The notes under the pieces are model-generated. The model worked only from the letters and a program-made list of their open reading frames with translations. It was not told the DNA's origin and ran no database searches. From Clostridium ljungdahlii DSM 13528 (lineage in GTDB: Bacteria; Bacillota; Clostridia; Clostridiales; Clostridiaceae): a stretch of DNA of 64,000 bases. The translations under genes and the position numbers were made by a program. Below, piece after piece: positions 1 through 7,862 of the stretch (its first letter is position 1; the number at the start of each line of letters is the position of its first letter). The stretch spans positions 1,798,001-1,862,000 of the forward strand of contig NC_014328.1 in NCBI RefSeq assembly GCF_000143685.1. Direction: 5' to 3'.

Positions 1-1037
1 AGGGAAAATACAAATATAGTCACATAGCTGTATTTTATAGAACAAACCTGGAATCAAGAAGTATAATAGATGCTTTTTTAAAATACAATATAAAGTTTAA
101 ACTTTTGGACGGTCAGTATAATTTTTATGAACATTTTATATGCAAGGATTTAATAGCATATCTTAAATTGGCTGTAAATATGTGCGATAAGAATAGTTTT
201 ATGAGAATAATAAATAAGCCTTTTAGGTATATTGGAAAAGTAAATATAAAAAAAGTTATAGATAATAGAATAAGGGAAAATTGCTTTGATATTTTAAGGC
301 AAGTAGGTGATTTACCTATTTTTCAGCTTAAAAACATAACTGTGCTTGAAAAAAATATTAGAAAATTAAATAGAATGAAGAAGCAGGATAGAATAAATTA
401 TATATTGGATAAATTAGATTATATGGATTATTTAAAAAATTACTGCATGAAATTAAATAGGGATATGGATGAACTTCAAGATATTATAGGAGAGTTTAGG
501 GAAGCTTGCGGAGAATTCGATAGTATAGAATCATTTTTGGATAATGTTGGAAAAGTGGAGCAGACTTTAGAGAAAGGTAAGAAAGAAGGTAATACAGTTA
601 CTTTAAGTACTATTCACGGCGTGAAAGGTATGGAGTTTGAGAATGTGTTTATAATAAACTGCAGCGAAGGGTTAATTCCCCATGCAAATAGCATACAAAA
701 TAATCTGGAAGAAGAAAGGCGGCTTTTTTATGTAGGGGTTACAAGAGCCATAGATAATTTGACTTTATGTTATTCAAGTACTATTAGGAAAAAGGCAGTA
801 AATGTATCCAGGTTTATAGAAGAATGTGACTTGTTAAATTCGGGAGAGCTTATGAAAAATTGCGATTTAGAAATAGGGGATTATGTAGTTCACAAAGTAT
901 TTGGAAGTGGAAAAATAATAGATAAGAGAGATAATTGCTTAAAAGTATTATTTTCAGGTAATAGAGAGATAGGATTTGATTTATCGGTTCTTTATAATGG
1001 ACAGCTGATGAAGGATGCTGCCAGAAAATGTTTGTAA
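1..1037 (+). CDS. UvrD/PcrA-like DNA helicase, C-terminal part (5' end outside window)
   Basis: This is the C-terminal part of an SF1A 3'-5' DNA helicase used in repair or replication. The frame is open from base 3, so the gene starts before the window and the TTG at 105 is internal. Early residues (VFYRTN, then SRSIIDAFL) match the UvrD 2B/2A region. STIHGVKGMEFENVF is motif V, and EEERRLFYVGVTRA is motif VI. The last 55 residues (GDYVVHKVFGSGKI) look like the Tudor-like C-terminal domain of PcrA/UvrD. Bases from 614 onward are duplicated at 41859, so the present C-terminus was probably supplied by the prophage. The protein looks intact. The exact paralogue cannot be decided without the N-terminus. 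Confidence 0.88.
   Translation, partial: GKYKYSHIAVFYRTNLESRSIIDAFLKYNIKFKLLDGQYNFYEHFICKDLIAYLKLAVNMCDKNSFMRIINKPFRYIGKVNIKKVIDNRIRENCFDILRQVGDLPIFQLKNITVLEKNIRKLNRMKKQDRINYILDKLDYMDYLKNYCMKLNRDMDELQDIIGEFREACGEFDSIESFLDNVGKVEQTLEKGKKEGNTVTLSTIHGVKGMEFENVFIINCSEGLIPHANSIQNNLEEERRLFYVGVTRAIDNLTLCYSSTIRKKAVNVSRFIEECDLLNSGELMKNCDLEIGDYVVHKVFGSGKIIDKRDNCLKVLFSGNREIGFDLSVLYNGQLMKDAARKCL
614..1021 (+). repeat. Left copy of prophage-flanking direct repeat (attL region)
   Basis: These 408 bases are identical to 41859-42266. Identity begins at TCACGGCGTGAAAGG, inside helicase motif V. Past the repeat the two copies still resemble each other over about 60 bp, with scattered changes around and after the stop codon. 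The left flank is helicase coding sequence; the right flank is phage DNA leading to the integrase. Confidence 0.92.
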
Positions 1038-1154
1038 TAAGAGGTAAATGTATCCTAATTCATAAGTGAGTTTCCATTAATTTTTAAAATTAATAAAATT
1101 TAATTACTCCATACATCTAAATATTAAAATTTGTGTATAAGGGATGGAGTAAAA

Positions 1155-2114
1155 ATGGGTGTTAAAAAACTGATAAACGTGGTTAAAAAGCAGGATAGAA
1201 GCATTAGAGAAATTTATGAAAAATATTTAAAACATTGTATTTCTATAGGCCAGGCACATGGAACTATAGAGTCAAAAAAGCAATTCTTTAGGTATTCACT
1301 TCCTAAAATAGTAAATGTAGATGATAGTATAACTACTTTTACAAAACATAAATTAGAAGAACATATAATATCTATGAGAAAAGCGGGTTATGCAGGTAAT
1401 TATTATCAAACCTTTGTTATTAAATCAAAAGCATTTTTAACGTATTGCTTTAATCATCATTATCTTAAAAAATTTGAAGTTAAAATTCCAACAATAACTC
1501 AAAAGAAAAAGGATATTTATACAGAAGAAGAATTAATTAAATTACTGAAGAAACCAAATCTGAAAACCTGCCTTGTGGGAGAGTATAAATCATGGGTAAC
1601 TATAAATTTTTTATTAGCTACTGGAGCAAGAAGTGAAACTTTATTAAATGTGTTAGTTAAGGATGTGAATTTTCAAGAAAAAAGTATCTTATTTAGACAC
1701 ATGAAAGCACATAAGCAAATAACAGTACCCCTAAGTCCTACACTAGAATATGTATTAAGAGAATATGTAGAATTATTGGATTTAGAACCAGACAATTTAT
1801 TATTTCCTAAATTAGATAAAAAGAAAATGAAGTATGACACACTTCACGAAACTATTAATGGCTTCTGTAAGCGTAGGAATGTAGCTATGAAAGGCATAAA
1901 CACATTCCGTAATACTTTTGCTACATTGTTTATTAAAAATGGAAATAATAATATATATTTACTTCAAAAATTATTAGGACATGCTGATATTAGAATGACT
2001 GAGAGATATATTAACTTATTACCCCTTGAGATGAAAGAAGATATTAATAAATATAATCCTTTAGATGTGTTGAGTCATAAAAGGTTGACATTGAATAAAG
2101 GAGGTAATAGGTAA
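1155..2114 (+). CDS. Tyrosine recombinase (phage integrase)
   Basis: This is the site-specific recombinase expected to insert and excise the prophage. Residues about 10-110 form the SAM-like core-binding domain and the rest is the catalytic domain. Visible catalytic residues are R159 (ATGARSET), R252 (TFRNTFATLF), H276 (LLGHADIRMT) and Y285. The first His of the usual HxxR box is Asn (N249). ATG 1155 is preferred over the upstream in-frame TTG at 1131 because GGATGGAG lies just before it. The gene sits about 120 bp inside the left attachment repeat and overlaps the next gene by one base (TAATG). Confidence 0.93.
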   Translation: MGVKKLINVVKKQDRSIREIYEKYLKHCISIGQAHGTIESKKQFFRYSLPKIVNVDDSITTFTKHKLEEHIISMRKAGYAGNYYQTFVIKSKAFLTYCFNHHYLKKFEVKIPTITQKKKDIYTEEELIKLLKKPNLKTCLVGEYKSWVTINFLLATGARSETLLNVLVKDVNFQEKSILFRHMKAHKQITVPLSPTLEYVLREYVELLDLEPDNLLFPKLDKKKMKYDTLHETINGFCKRRNVAMKGINTFRNTFATLFIKNGNNNIYLLQKLLGHADIRMTERYINLLPLEMKEDINKYNPLDVLSHKRLTLNKGGNR

Positions 2115-2548
2115 TGCAAGGTTATACAATTATATCTAATAATATTATTACCTCTAACATTTCAAATAATGCATATAGAGTGTATTCTGCTCTTTTATCC
2201 ATGGCTTATGGGGAAAAGGACTACTGTTACCCATCAGAGTGTTATTTGGCTAATATGCTCCATAAAAGCATACGCACAATACAGAGAGGACTTTATGAAT
2301 TAAAAGAACAAGGTTTGATTGTTATAAAAAGACGTGGTTCTATTTCAAATCTATATAAAATAATAGGAAAGAAGATAACTAAGAAAGTAGAAGAGGTAGC
2401 TAAAAAAGTTAAAAATACTAAAAAGAGCTTTTATAGCAGCAAGAAAAAATCTGCATTTAATAGCTTTCCACAACGTAAATATGATTTTAAAGAATTAGAA
2501 CAACAACTATTGTCTGGAAATTATGATTCAGAAAAATTAATAGAATAA
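2114..2548 (+). CDS. Helix-turn-helix protein coupled to the integrase
   Basis: This 144-residue protein has an N-terminal winged-helix-like domain of the type seen in replication initiators and phage HTH proteins. NNAYRVYSALLSMA is followed by SECYLANMLHKSIRTIQRGL and a basic wing (LIVIKRRGSISNLYKI). The C-terminal half is Lys-rich and probably flexible. Its start overlaps the integrase stop (TAATG), so the two are translationally coupled. A role in excision or integration control (a recombination directionality factor) fits the position, but no such family is recognised. A replication role is the alternative. Confidence 0.6.
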   Translation: MQGYTIISNNIITSNISNNAYRVYSALLSMAYGEKDYCYPSECYLANMLHKSIRTIQRGLYELKEQGLIVIKRRGSISNLYKIIGKKITKKVEEVAKKVKNTKKSFYSSKKKSAFNSFPQRKYDFKELEQQLLSGNYDSEKLIE

Positions 2549-2554
2549 AAGTAA

Positions 2555-2594
2555 AAGTCCCTTAAATATCTTGGCAGGATATTAAAAAGGACTT
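2555..2594 (+). terminator. Hairpin after the integrase operon
   Basis: AAGTCC and AATATC pair with GATATT and GGACTT around a TTGGCAG loop. There is no strong T-run, so this is a probable but not certain terminator. Confidence 0.45.
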
Positions 2595-2940
2595 ATACTA
2601 AAAAGACGAAAATCAAATATTTATCATGTTACTTATATTATATACCCAAAAATTAAAAATATCAAAATTTTGGTTTATTAAAATTGCCCTTTTTTATATG
2701 GTTATTTTTGTAAAGTAATTTTCAGAGAGATTATTTTCCAAAAATAACCTATTTTTTCTTATACAATTCTAATTTATATATAATTATTTATACTACTCAG
2801 TTCAATATGCCAAATATCAAATTTCTAATATGTAATTAATAACAAATCTTAAATGACATGAATTATCTAAAAATAAATACAATAAAAGAATTAAAAACTA
2901 ATAATATATTGAACCAATTAGAACTATAAAAAATAAATAT
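2595..2940. other. AT-rich gap with no gene seen
   Basis: The stretch between the integrase operon and the leftward nuclease gene is very AT-rich. I find no credible reading frame, long hairpin or recognised RNA in it. Confidence 0.5.
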
Positions 2941-3594
2941 TTACCAGTACATAGCAAAATGAAAAGTATCATCTTGGTTTCCGAGAAACATACAATTTAC
3001 AACATCTTTGTCATAACCTATTATTTGTATAGGTAATGGTTCATAAGCTTTTTTATACATATAAAATATATCTTTTGTTTTAGAACTATTTGCTTTATGA
3101 TTTAAAAATGGGAAAAGTCTTAATCTTTCATTATTTATATCAGGAAATTGTCCAGCACCTGTGCCTAATTGCATAATTTCACTAAACCTTTCTACTGCAT
3201 TGAACCAACCTAAAACAAAAGCTCTGTGTCCTTTTTTTCCATTTTTTATTTCATCACATAACCAATCATAATTTTTTTGAAAAGCATCTTGCCATATTAA
3301 TTTATTGGAAAAAGACTGTCCTTTAGTTTTTGCTTTAAAATTTCTTAAATATTTAACTTCAATTATAAAATCTCTTGATTTTACAACAATATCACAAGCT
3401 TTACCTTGAAAGTTAAAATGAGCCATATGTTTAAACGGGTATCCTAATCTTATAGCTATATCAGACTCATTAAATTCTTTATCAGCTAAAATTTTTAAAT
3501 CAGCTTTGTTAATAGTATTGTCTTTCCCTTTAAATCTATAATTGAATTCATCAATTATAAATAGGCAATTAGATACTAGATATTTATCTATCAT
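2941..3594 (-). CDS. Putative PD-(D/E)XK-type nuclease, prophage accessory gene
   Basis: This 217-residue protein carries a plausible PD-(D/E)XK core: ACDIVVKSRDFIIEVKYLR gives D68, then E79 and K81, spaced as in restriction-like endonucleases. No methyltransferase lies nearby. The ATG at 3594 is chosen over an upstream GTG because GAGGTG precedes it at good spacing. It is transcribed leftward, opposite to most phage genes, between the integrase operon and the lysogeny switch, a usual site for lysogen-expressed accessory genes. Defence against other phages is an inference from position only. The family assignment rests on one motif. Confidence 0.5.
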   Translation of the reverse strand: MIDKYLVSNCLFIIDEFNYRFKGKDNTINKADLKILADKEFNESDIAIRLGYPFKHMAHFNFQGKACDIVVKSRDFIIEVKYLRNFKAKTKGQSFSNKLIWQDAFQKNYDWLCDEIKNGKKGHRAFVLGWFNAVERFSEIMQLGTGAGQFPDINNERLRLFPFLNHKANSSKTKDIFYMYKKAYEPLPIQIIGYDKDVVNCMFLGNQDDTFHFAMYW

Positions 3595-3720
3595 AAAATC
3601 CACCTCTATATTTATTATGTACTGAAATTACTTAAATATAAGTACAAATAGTCGATTAATAAAATTGATATTTTAATATAAATAATAAATAAAATTATTT
3701 AGTATTAATTAGTATTAAAT

Positions 3721-3749
3721 AGAGGAATTTACCTTAATTTGTAGAATGC
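3721..3749 (+). promoter_or_regulatory. Sigma-H-type promoter for the HExxH peptidase gene
   Basis: AGAGGAATT, an 11-base spacer, then GTAGAATGC. This matches the sigma-H consensus RNAGGAWWW-N11/12-RNNGAATWW at 16 of 18 positions; the last two -10 bases differ. It lies 28 bp before the start codon of the gene at 3777. Confidence 0.65.
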
Positions 3750-3776
3750 TTACAAAAGAAGGGAGAGTGATAGGTA

Positions 3777-4529
3777 ATGAAACTTAGTAGTTTAGATGAT
3801 ATAAACGAATATTATAAAAGTCAAAATATACAGTCTTATTGGCTAGAAGAATCATTAAGATTTGATATTGTAAAAGAAATAACTTTAATATTTAATGATT
3901 TGCATAATTTATATCCAGATGTTGTAATCAAAGAAATTGGAGATTGTTATTCTTATGATAAAATTAGTAATAAAGTTTGTATAAACAATCTTAAAAACAC
4001 TCTTGCCAGTGATAAATTATCAGATGTGTATGGTAATGATGAAAATGCTAAAATAGAAACTAAAAAATTTCTATTAAATGAACTCAATAAATATAATAAT
4101 ATTAAAATAACGAAAGAGTTTGATCAAAATGGAAATAGGTATTACGATTTAGGATATTGTGCTATATATTATGCAAAAGAACAAAAGATAATTTTTAATC
4201 AAGCATCGTTAGGCGATTGGAAAGAGAATACTATACACGAATTTGGACATGCTATAGCATATCAATATGATTTAAACAAAAATGAGAATATGCAAGATAT
4301 ATATATAAATCTTAAAAATTATGAAGTGACTTCAAATGTATCTATATATGCTAATAAAAATATATATGAATTTATAGCAGAAGTATTTACTCAATATTAC
4401 TATTATAATAAAGATAATGATATAATAAGAAAAGTTATGAATATACTTAAAGAGAGAGTTAGAACTTCTAAAGCCATGGGATATTATTTAGTAGAACTTT
4501 ATCGAAAAATAAAAAGGCAACAGGATTGA
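3777..4529 (+). CDS. Putative zinc metallopeptidase (HExxH) near the lysogeny switch
   Basis: This 250-residue protein has a zincin signature, TIHEFGHAIAYQYD (H154, E155, H158), and about 40 residues later EFIAEVFTQYY supplies candidate third-ligand acids (E198/E202). No signal peptide or membrane segment is seen, so it is probably cytoplasmic. ImmA/IrrE-type phage peptidases cleave repressors and often sit beside an XRE gene. Here an XRE repressor faces it on the other strand across a shared terminator, so repressor cleavage is possible but not shown. Its promoter is sigma-H-like. The N-terminal 100 residues match no family I recognise. Confidence 0.6.
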   Translation: MKLSSLDDINEYYKSQNIQSYWLEESLRFDIVKEITLIFNDLHNLYPDVVIKEIGDCYSYDKISNKVCINNLKNTLASDKLSDVYGNDENAKIETKKFLLNELNKYNNIKITKEFDQNGNRYYDLGYCAIYYAKEQKIIFNQASLGDWKENTIHEFGHAIAYQYDLNKNENMQDIYINLKNYEVTSNVSIYANKNIYEFIAEVFTQYYYYNKDNDIIRKVMNILKERVRTSKAMGYYLVELYRKIKRQQD

Positions 4530-4547
4530 TTTAATCCTTTGCCTTTT
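4511..4547. terminator. Bidirectional terminator between convergent genes
   Basis: AAAAGGCAA-c-AGGATT pairs with AATCCTTTGCCTTTT, with T/A runs on both sides. It overlaps the 3' ends of the peptidase gene and the leftward repressor gene and serves both. Confidence 0.85.
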
Positions 4548-4767
4548 CTTCATTATCAACTATATTTATTATATCAGTAAATTTGATATTCTTATCTAAT
4601 TGTTTGAAAGCTTTATAAATAGCTTCTAATTGATCTAACTCTATTCTTTTAACTTTCTCATAATAGAAATTGCTTATACTAGCAGGTCTTATGCCTGTTT
4701 CCTGTGCTAACCATGCTTGATTCTTTTTATATTTTCCTAACAGATCACTTATGTATATTTTAATCAT
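4531..4767 (-). CDS. XRE-family repressor of the lysogeny switch
   Basis: A 78-residue Cro/CI-like helix-turn-helix protein: NQAWLAQETGIRPASISNFY is the HTH, followed by a short helical tail. The start is the second ATG (4767), because GGAGGTAAG lies just before it; the ATG at 4785 would overlap that ribosome site. It is divergent from the rightward early genes, with repeated AAGTAATAAA sites and two opposing promoters between them. This is the classical position of the prophage repressor. It lacks any C-terminal cleavage or oligomerisation domain. Confidence 0.75.
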   Translation of the reverse strand: MIKIYISDLLGKYKKNQAWLAQETGIRPASISNFYYEKVKRIELDQLEAIYKAFKQLDKNIKFTDIINIVDNEEKAKD

Positions 4768-4829
4768 AGTATACTTACCTCCCATAAAGTACTAATAATA
4801 ACTATTTTATAAGTTATATAATACTATAT

Positions 4830-4926
4830 ATTATACCATATATAAGTAATAAATCAATAGATTTCGTAAATAAGTTACGCTTAAAGTAATAAAATTCTTG
4901 ACTTATTACGGTAGGAGTAATATAAT
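4830..4926. promoter_or_regulatory. Divergent lysogeny-switch promoters with AAGTAATAAA operators
   Basis: Rightward: TTGACT (4898-4903), 17 bases, TATAAT (4921-4926). Leftward: TTGATT on the minus strand (4852-4857), 16 bases, TATAAT (4830-4835). AAGTAATAAA occurs at 4844 and 4884, and GTAATAA (4886-4892) is inverted as TTATTAC (4903-4909), overlapping the rightward -35. The repressor encoded at 4531-4767 is the obvious candidate ligand. Confidence 0.7.
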
Positions 4927-5053
4927 TAAATTAAAGGTAAGAAAATTATATAAATAAAAAAGTACCTAACCTGAAGGTGAGATACTAAGTCGCAATTAGA
5001 TTATATCACATTTGGGTATAGGAAATCAATTGAAGGAGGTACACAAAAACCAA

Positions 5054-5155
5054 ATGAGTATATATGTTTTATTAGAATATATGCAACAATGTAAAATAAA
5101 GCATAAACAAGCTACAGTAAATGGATTATATAGTTTCAAAGAATTATGGAGATAA
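5054..5155 (+). CDS. Small early protein, 33 residues
   Basis: The frame starts MSIYVLLEYM and ends FKELWR. GAAGGAGGT precedes the ATG, at a rather long spacing of 13 bases. It is the first frame behind the rightward early promoter. HKQATVNGLYSFKELW could be a short HTH-like helix pair, but I do not recognise it. It may be a leader peptide rather than a stable protein. Confidence 0.4.
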   Translation: MSIYVLLEYMQQCKIKHKQATVNGLYSFKELWR

Positions 5156-5192
5156 AAAAATACAATATTATATTAGGAGAGGAGAAAATAAT

Positions 5193-5372
5193 ATGAGTAA
5201 CATTCTTGAAGTTAAAAGAGAGCAGCTGAAGGACAAGTTAGGTGAAATTGTACCTTGGAACTATAAGCCATTACCAGGTGAACATGTATTTACAGCTTTT
5301 ATAATGGGAAATATACCTATAAGAGTATGTAGTAATACGCTAACCTATGAAGAATTTTGTAAAATCTGTTAA
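5193..5372 (+). CDS. Hypothetical early phage protein, 59 residues
   Basis: The ATG at 5193 is chosen because AGGAGAGGAG precedes it; the frame is also open upstream to 5121. The protein contains GEIVPWNYKPLPGEH and ends TYEEFCKIC with two cysteines. I do not recognise the family. It belongs to the early operon with 5054 and 5401. Confidence 0.55.
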   Translation: MSNILEVKREQLKDKLGEIVPWNYKPLPGEHVFTAFIMGNIPIRVCSNTLTYEEFCKIC

Positions 5373-5400
5373 TTAAATTATAAGGGGAGGAATTATTTAA

Positions 5401-5790
5401 ATGAATGTAGTGATGAATAAAGTTAGAGAGTATGCTGAAAATGAAAAAAATGAATTTAAGGATATAAAGGTATATGAGGCAACACAGAAAGTACAAGCAG
5501 AGATTAATAGAAAAGAATTAAAAAAACAACTGAAAAAATTTGAAGGTAAAGATGTAATGATTGATCTAATTGGAGAGGTTTCAATTCCATTATTTATGGA
5601 TGGATTAGAGATAGGAGAATTTAAGGATATAAAAGGTAACTATAGAATGGAATTATCATCTATAGATGAAAAACCTTATACTTTTATAGATGTAGAGGAC
5701 GTTTACTGTATATATGAAAACCCGTTACTTGGTGGAGTAAGCATATTTTTTAGAAGTGGAACTGAAATGGATATAACTGTAAATAAATAA
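5401..5790 (+). CDS. Hypothetical early phage protein, 129 residues
   Basis: A good site (GGGGAGG) lies 12 bases before the ATG. The first 60 residues are charged and probably helical (NRKELKKQLKKFEGKD). The rest alternates beta-type segments (VMIDLIGEVSIPLFMDGLEI; VEDVYCIYENPLLGGVSIFF). No family is recognised. It is the last gene of the early operon, before the long-hairpin RNA. Confidence 0.6.
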   Translation: MNVVMNKVREYAENEKNEFKDIKVYEATQKVQAEINRKELKKQLKKFEGKDVMIDLIGEVSIPLFMDGLEIGEFKDIKGNYRMELSSIDEKPYTFIDVEDVYCIYENPLLGGVSIFFRSGTEMDITVNK

Positions 5791-5873
5791 ACCTAACAAT
5801 ATGACAAAATAATAGTTATTAAGCTAAAGTAGTAGCATTTTATGAAAATAAGATAGAAATTAGAAAAAATGTG

Positions 5874-5902
5874 TTGACATGGATATGATTAGGTAATATA
5901 AT
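5874..5902 (+). promoter_or_regulatory. Consensus sigma-A promoter for a non-coding RNA
   Basis: TTGACA, 17 bases, TATAAT: a perfect -35/-10 pair at optimal spacing. No start codon with a ribosome site follows before the long hairpin ending at 6066. Confidence 0.85.
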
Positions 5903-5908
5903 AATAAC

Positions 5909-6066
5909 CGTTAAGTAAATAAAGAAATTATTGCCATGTGGCGTTTTTATAGTCGTAAGTGCTATTACATAGAGAAAAATAGAATAGTTTCGTGATTAGA
6001 ATTAATTTGATGTTAATTCTATTAGTTAAACTATTTATATTATCTCTATATAATAGCACTTTTTTT
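5909..6066 (+). ncRNA. Candidate prophage small RNA ending in a 105-nt nested hairpin
   Basis: The predicted transcript starts about 7 nt after the consensus promoter. It ends in nested stems: AAGTGCTATTA with TAATAGCACTT (5957-5967/6051-6061), ATAGAGA with TCTCTAT, ATAGTTT with AAACTAT, and TAGAATTAA with TTAATTCTA around a 7-nt loop, followed by seven Ts. A short GCCA-TG-TGGC stem with five Ts at 5933-5947 may be an earlier partial stop. It lies between the early operon and the XRE regulator at 6225. An RNA regulator or an attenuating terminator are both possible. Confidence 0.6.
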
Positions 6067-6135
6067 ACTTAAAATTGAATAGAGAGAGGAAAAGATAGGA
6101 AAATAGAATAATTTAATTATTGAAAGCAAAAATTT

Positions 6136-6193
6136 AGTTGACAAAAGTAACTCAACGATGTAATATATAATTACAGGTTGACAAAAGTAACCT
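6136..6193 (+). promoter_or_regulatory. Promoter with tandem GTTGACAAAAGTAAC operators
   Basis: TTGACA (6138-6143), 17 bases, TAATAT (6161-6166). The 15-mer GTTGACAAAAGTAAC appears twice, starting at 6137 and 6177, so the copies are about four helical turns apart. Each is an imperfect dyad (AGTTgAC-AAAA-GTaACT). This suggests cooperative binding, probably autoregulation by the XRE protein encoded 30 bp downstream. Confidence 0.65.
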
Positions 6194-6224
6194 ATAATTA
6201 TAAGAGAAATGATGTGAGTATATT

Positions 6225-6899
6225 ATGATAGGACTTTACTTCATTAGAAAATTATATAATATGTCTATGGATGAATTAGCACATAATCTAAATATAACAA
6301 AGCAAACAGTATCTAAATGGGAAAAACGAAAGATCCCTATATCAGATAAAAGATTAAATCAACTTTCAAAAATATTTAATATTCCACAAAAATATTTTCA
6401 AAAGGAACTGGATGAAATAGATAGAATGGAAATTCAAAATATAAAATTGAATAGTGAACTTAAAAATTATGAATATCAATATGAGGACACAATTACAGAT
6501 CCAGACACAGGAGAAGAAATAACTGTAACACAAACTAGTATAGATGAAGGTGCATTATTTGATTTTAGCTTAAATAGTTACAATTTGAATCAAAAAAAAC
6601 TTTTAATAGCCATAAAAGATTCAATGGATAGGCAATTTGAAGAAAATAATGATGAATATAGGGATTATGGATTAGGTAACGCTAATGAAATATTGGAATT
6701 ATATGAAAGGTTTTTAAAATTAGTGAATAATGCAGATATAGATAATAACACTATAAAAAGAGTATTAATGGGTGTACAACTTGCTTATGGAAAAATTTTT
6801 GATTCCGAGAAATTTGTTAGAAAAATTGCTAAAGATATAAAAGAATATAATAAGGAAAGTAAAACATGGAGTGATGAAGAAGGTGGTGAAAGGTTATGA
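6225..6899 (+). CDS. XRE-family transcriptional regulator, 224 residues
   Basis: The N-terminal XRE helix-turn-helix spans residues about 4-55 (MSMDELAHNLNITKQTVSKW). It is followed by a linker containing an acidic DPDTGEEITVTQTS segment and a helical C-terminal region of about 110 residues (NANEILELYERFLKLV). It is distinct from the switch repressor and resembles no specific phage repressor I can name. Tandem operator-like repeats in its own promoter suggest autoregulation. It precedes the actin/RHH and polymerase block, so it may time that block. The ribosome site is weak (GATGTGAG). Confidence 0.7.
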   Translation: MIGLYFIRKLYNMSMDELAHNLNITKQTVSKWEKRKIPISDKRLNQLSKIFNIPQKYFQKELDEIDRMEIQNIKLNSELKNYEYQYEDTITDPDTGEEITVTQTSIDEGALFDFSLNSYNLNQKKLLIAIKDSMDRQFEENNDEYRDYGLGNANEILELYERFLKLVNNADIDNNTIKRVLMGVQLAYGKIFDSEKFVRKIAKDIKEYNKESKTWSDEEGGERL

Positions 6900-7102
6900 A
6901 GATAAAAACGAAAAGGCATGGAAAAATACCATACCCTCAATAAAAATATGTAATTATTAATGTAGATGTTAAGTTGGCAGACCTAACTTCTACTATATAA
7001 AAGTTTTAAATCTATTTATATTATACACAATTGATTAAATTTAAACCACAAAATTTTAAAAAATATTAAGGAAATTTAAGGAGGAAGAGAAGGAGAAAGA
7101 GT

Positions 7103-7399
7103 ATGAAAAATACATTAATACTTAAAATTAGAGATTCTGAAAGAAAAGAATGGAATGAGGAACACAACCTCGAAGAATGGGAAGAAATGGATTTCGATAA
7201 TGCAGTAACTAAAATAGTATATGACTTAGTGGATTGTGATAATGAATATTGGGATTCTTATACTGCATGGTATGATGCAATAAATACAGTTAATTATTCT
7301 TTGAATAAAAAAATAACAAATGATACATTAGAAAAAATTAAAGATACTTTATACCAAAAAGAAAGTATCTTATTAGATGCTATATATATCAATGATTAA
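7103..7399 (+). CDS. Hypothetical acidic phage protein, 98 residues
   Basis: GGAGGAAGAGAAGGAG precedes the ATG. The protein is strongly acidic and aromatic-rich (EWNEEHNLEEWEEMDF; DNEYWDSYTAWYDAIN) with no membrane segment. Small acidic phage proteins are sometimes DNA mimics, but nothing here proves that. It is followed 24 bp later by another small gene in the same operon. Confidence 0.6.
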   Translation: MKNTLILKIRDSERKEWNEEHNLEEWEEMDFDNAVTKIVYDLVDCDNEYWDSYTAWYDAINTVNYSLNKKITNDTLEKIKDTLYQKESILLDAIYIND

Positions 7400-7423
7400 T
7401 ATAAAAAATAGGAGATTTTTATT

Positions 7424-7759
7424 ATGGAAAGTTTAAAAAATTTTGATACAGAGAAAGAAGAAATAAAAATATATAGACAGTATAGTGGATTAAATGATGA
7501 ACCTTATTATTTTACTTTTGATAAAAATAAAATAAATCATGTTAACTTATTTCCTTATGAAATGCCACTTACAAAAGAAAATATAGTTTTAACTATTCTT
7601 GATACCCAAGTAATTTCAGATGATGAAGGAAATATTTTTGGAGATATTATTTTCGAAAATAAAACTCAAGGTATGAAATTAAAAAAAACTGAGCTAATAC
7701 AAATACTTGAAAAATGCTATAACTTATATAAAAAAGTAAAGGGAAAATGTGACAAATAA
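7424..7759 (+). CDS. Hypothetical phage protein, 111 residues
   Basis: AGGAGATTTT precedes the ATG. The protein is acidic at the N-terminus, with beta-type segments (IVLTILDTQVISDDEGNIF) and a Lys-rich C-terminal helix. No family is recognised. It sits directly upstream of the actin-like gene. Confidence 0.6.
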   Translation: MESLKNFDTEKEEIKIYRQYSGLNDEPYYFTFDKNKINHVNLFPYEMPLTKENIVLTILDTQVISDDEGNIFGDIIFENKTQGMKLKKTELIQILEKCYNLYKKVKGKCDK

Positions 7760-7780
7760 AAAAGAAAATGTTATTCAAGA

Positions 7781-7820
7781 TGCAGTAGGGATTGTAAGGT
7801 AACTTCAGTTCCTTACTGCA
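7781..7820 (+). promoter_or_regulatory. Hairpin in the leader of the actin-like gene
   Basis: TGCAGTAGGGA pairs with TTCCTTACTGCA. No T-run follows. In ParMRC systems the centromere/operator lies just upstream of parM, but clear iterons are not visible here. Confidence 0.45.
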
Positions 7821-7862
7821 ATAAAATTAAAAATTATTAGAGAGTATAGAGGAGGATTTTAT

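Noticed and set aside
105..1037. A complete 310-residue helicase gene starting at TTG 105
   Set aside because: The frame stays open to the window edge and the upstream residues match UvrD, so TTG 105 is internal.
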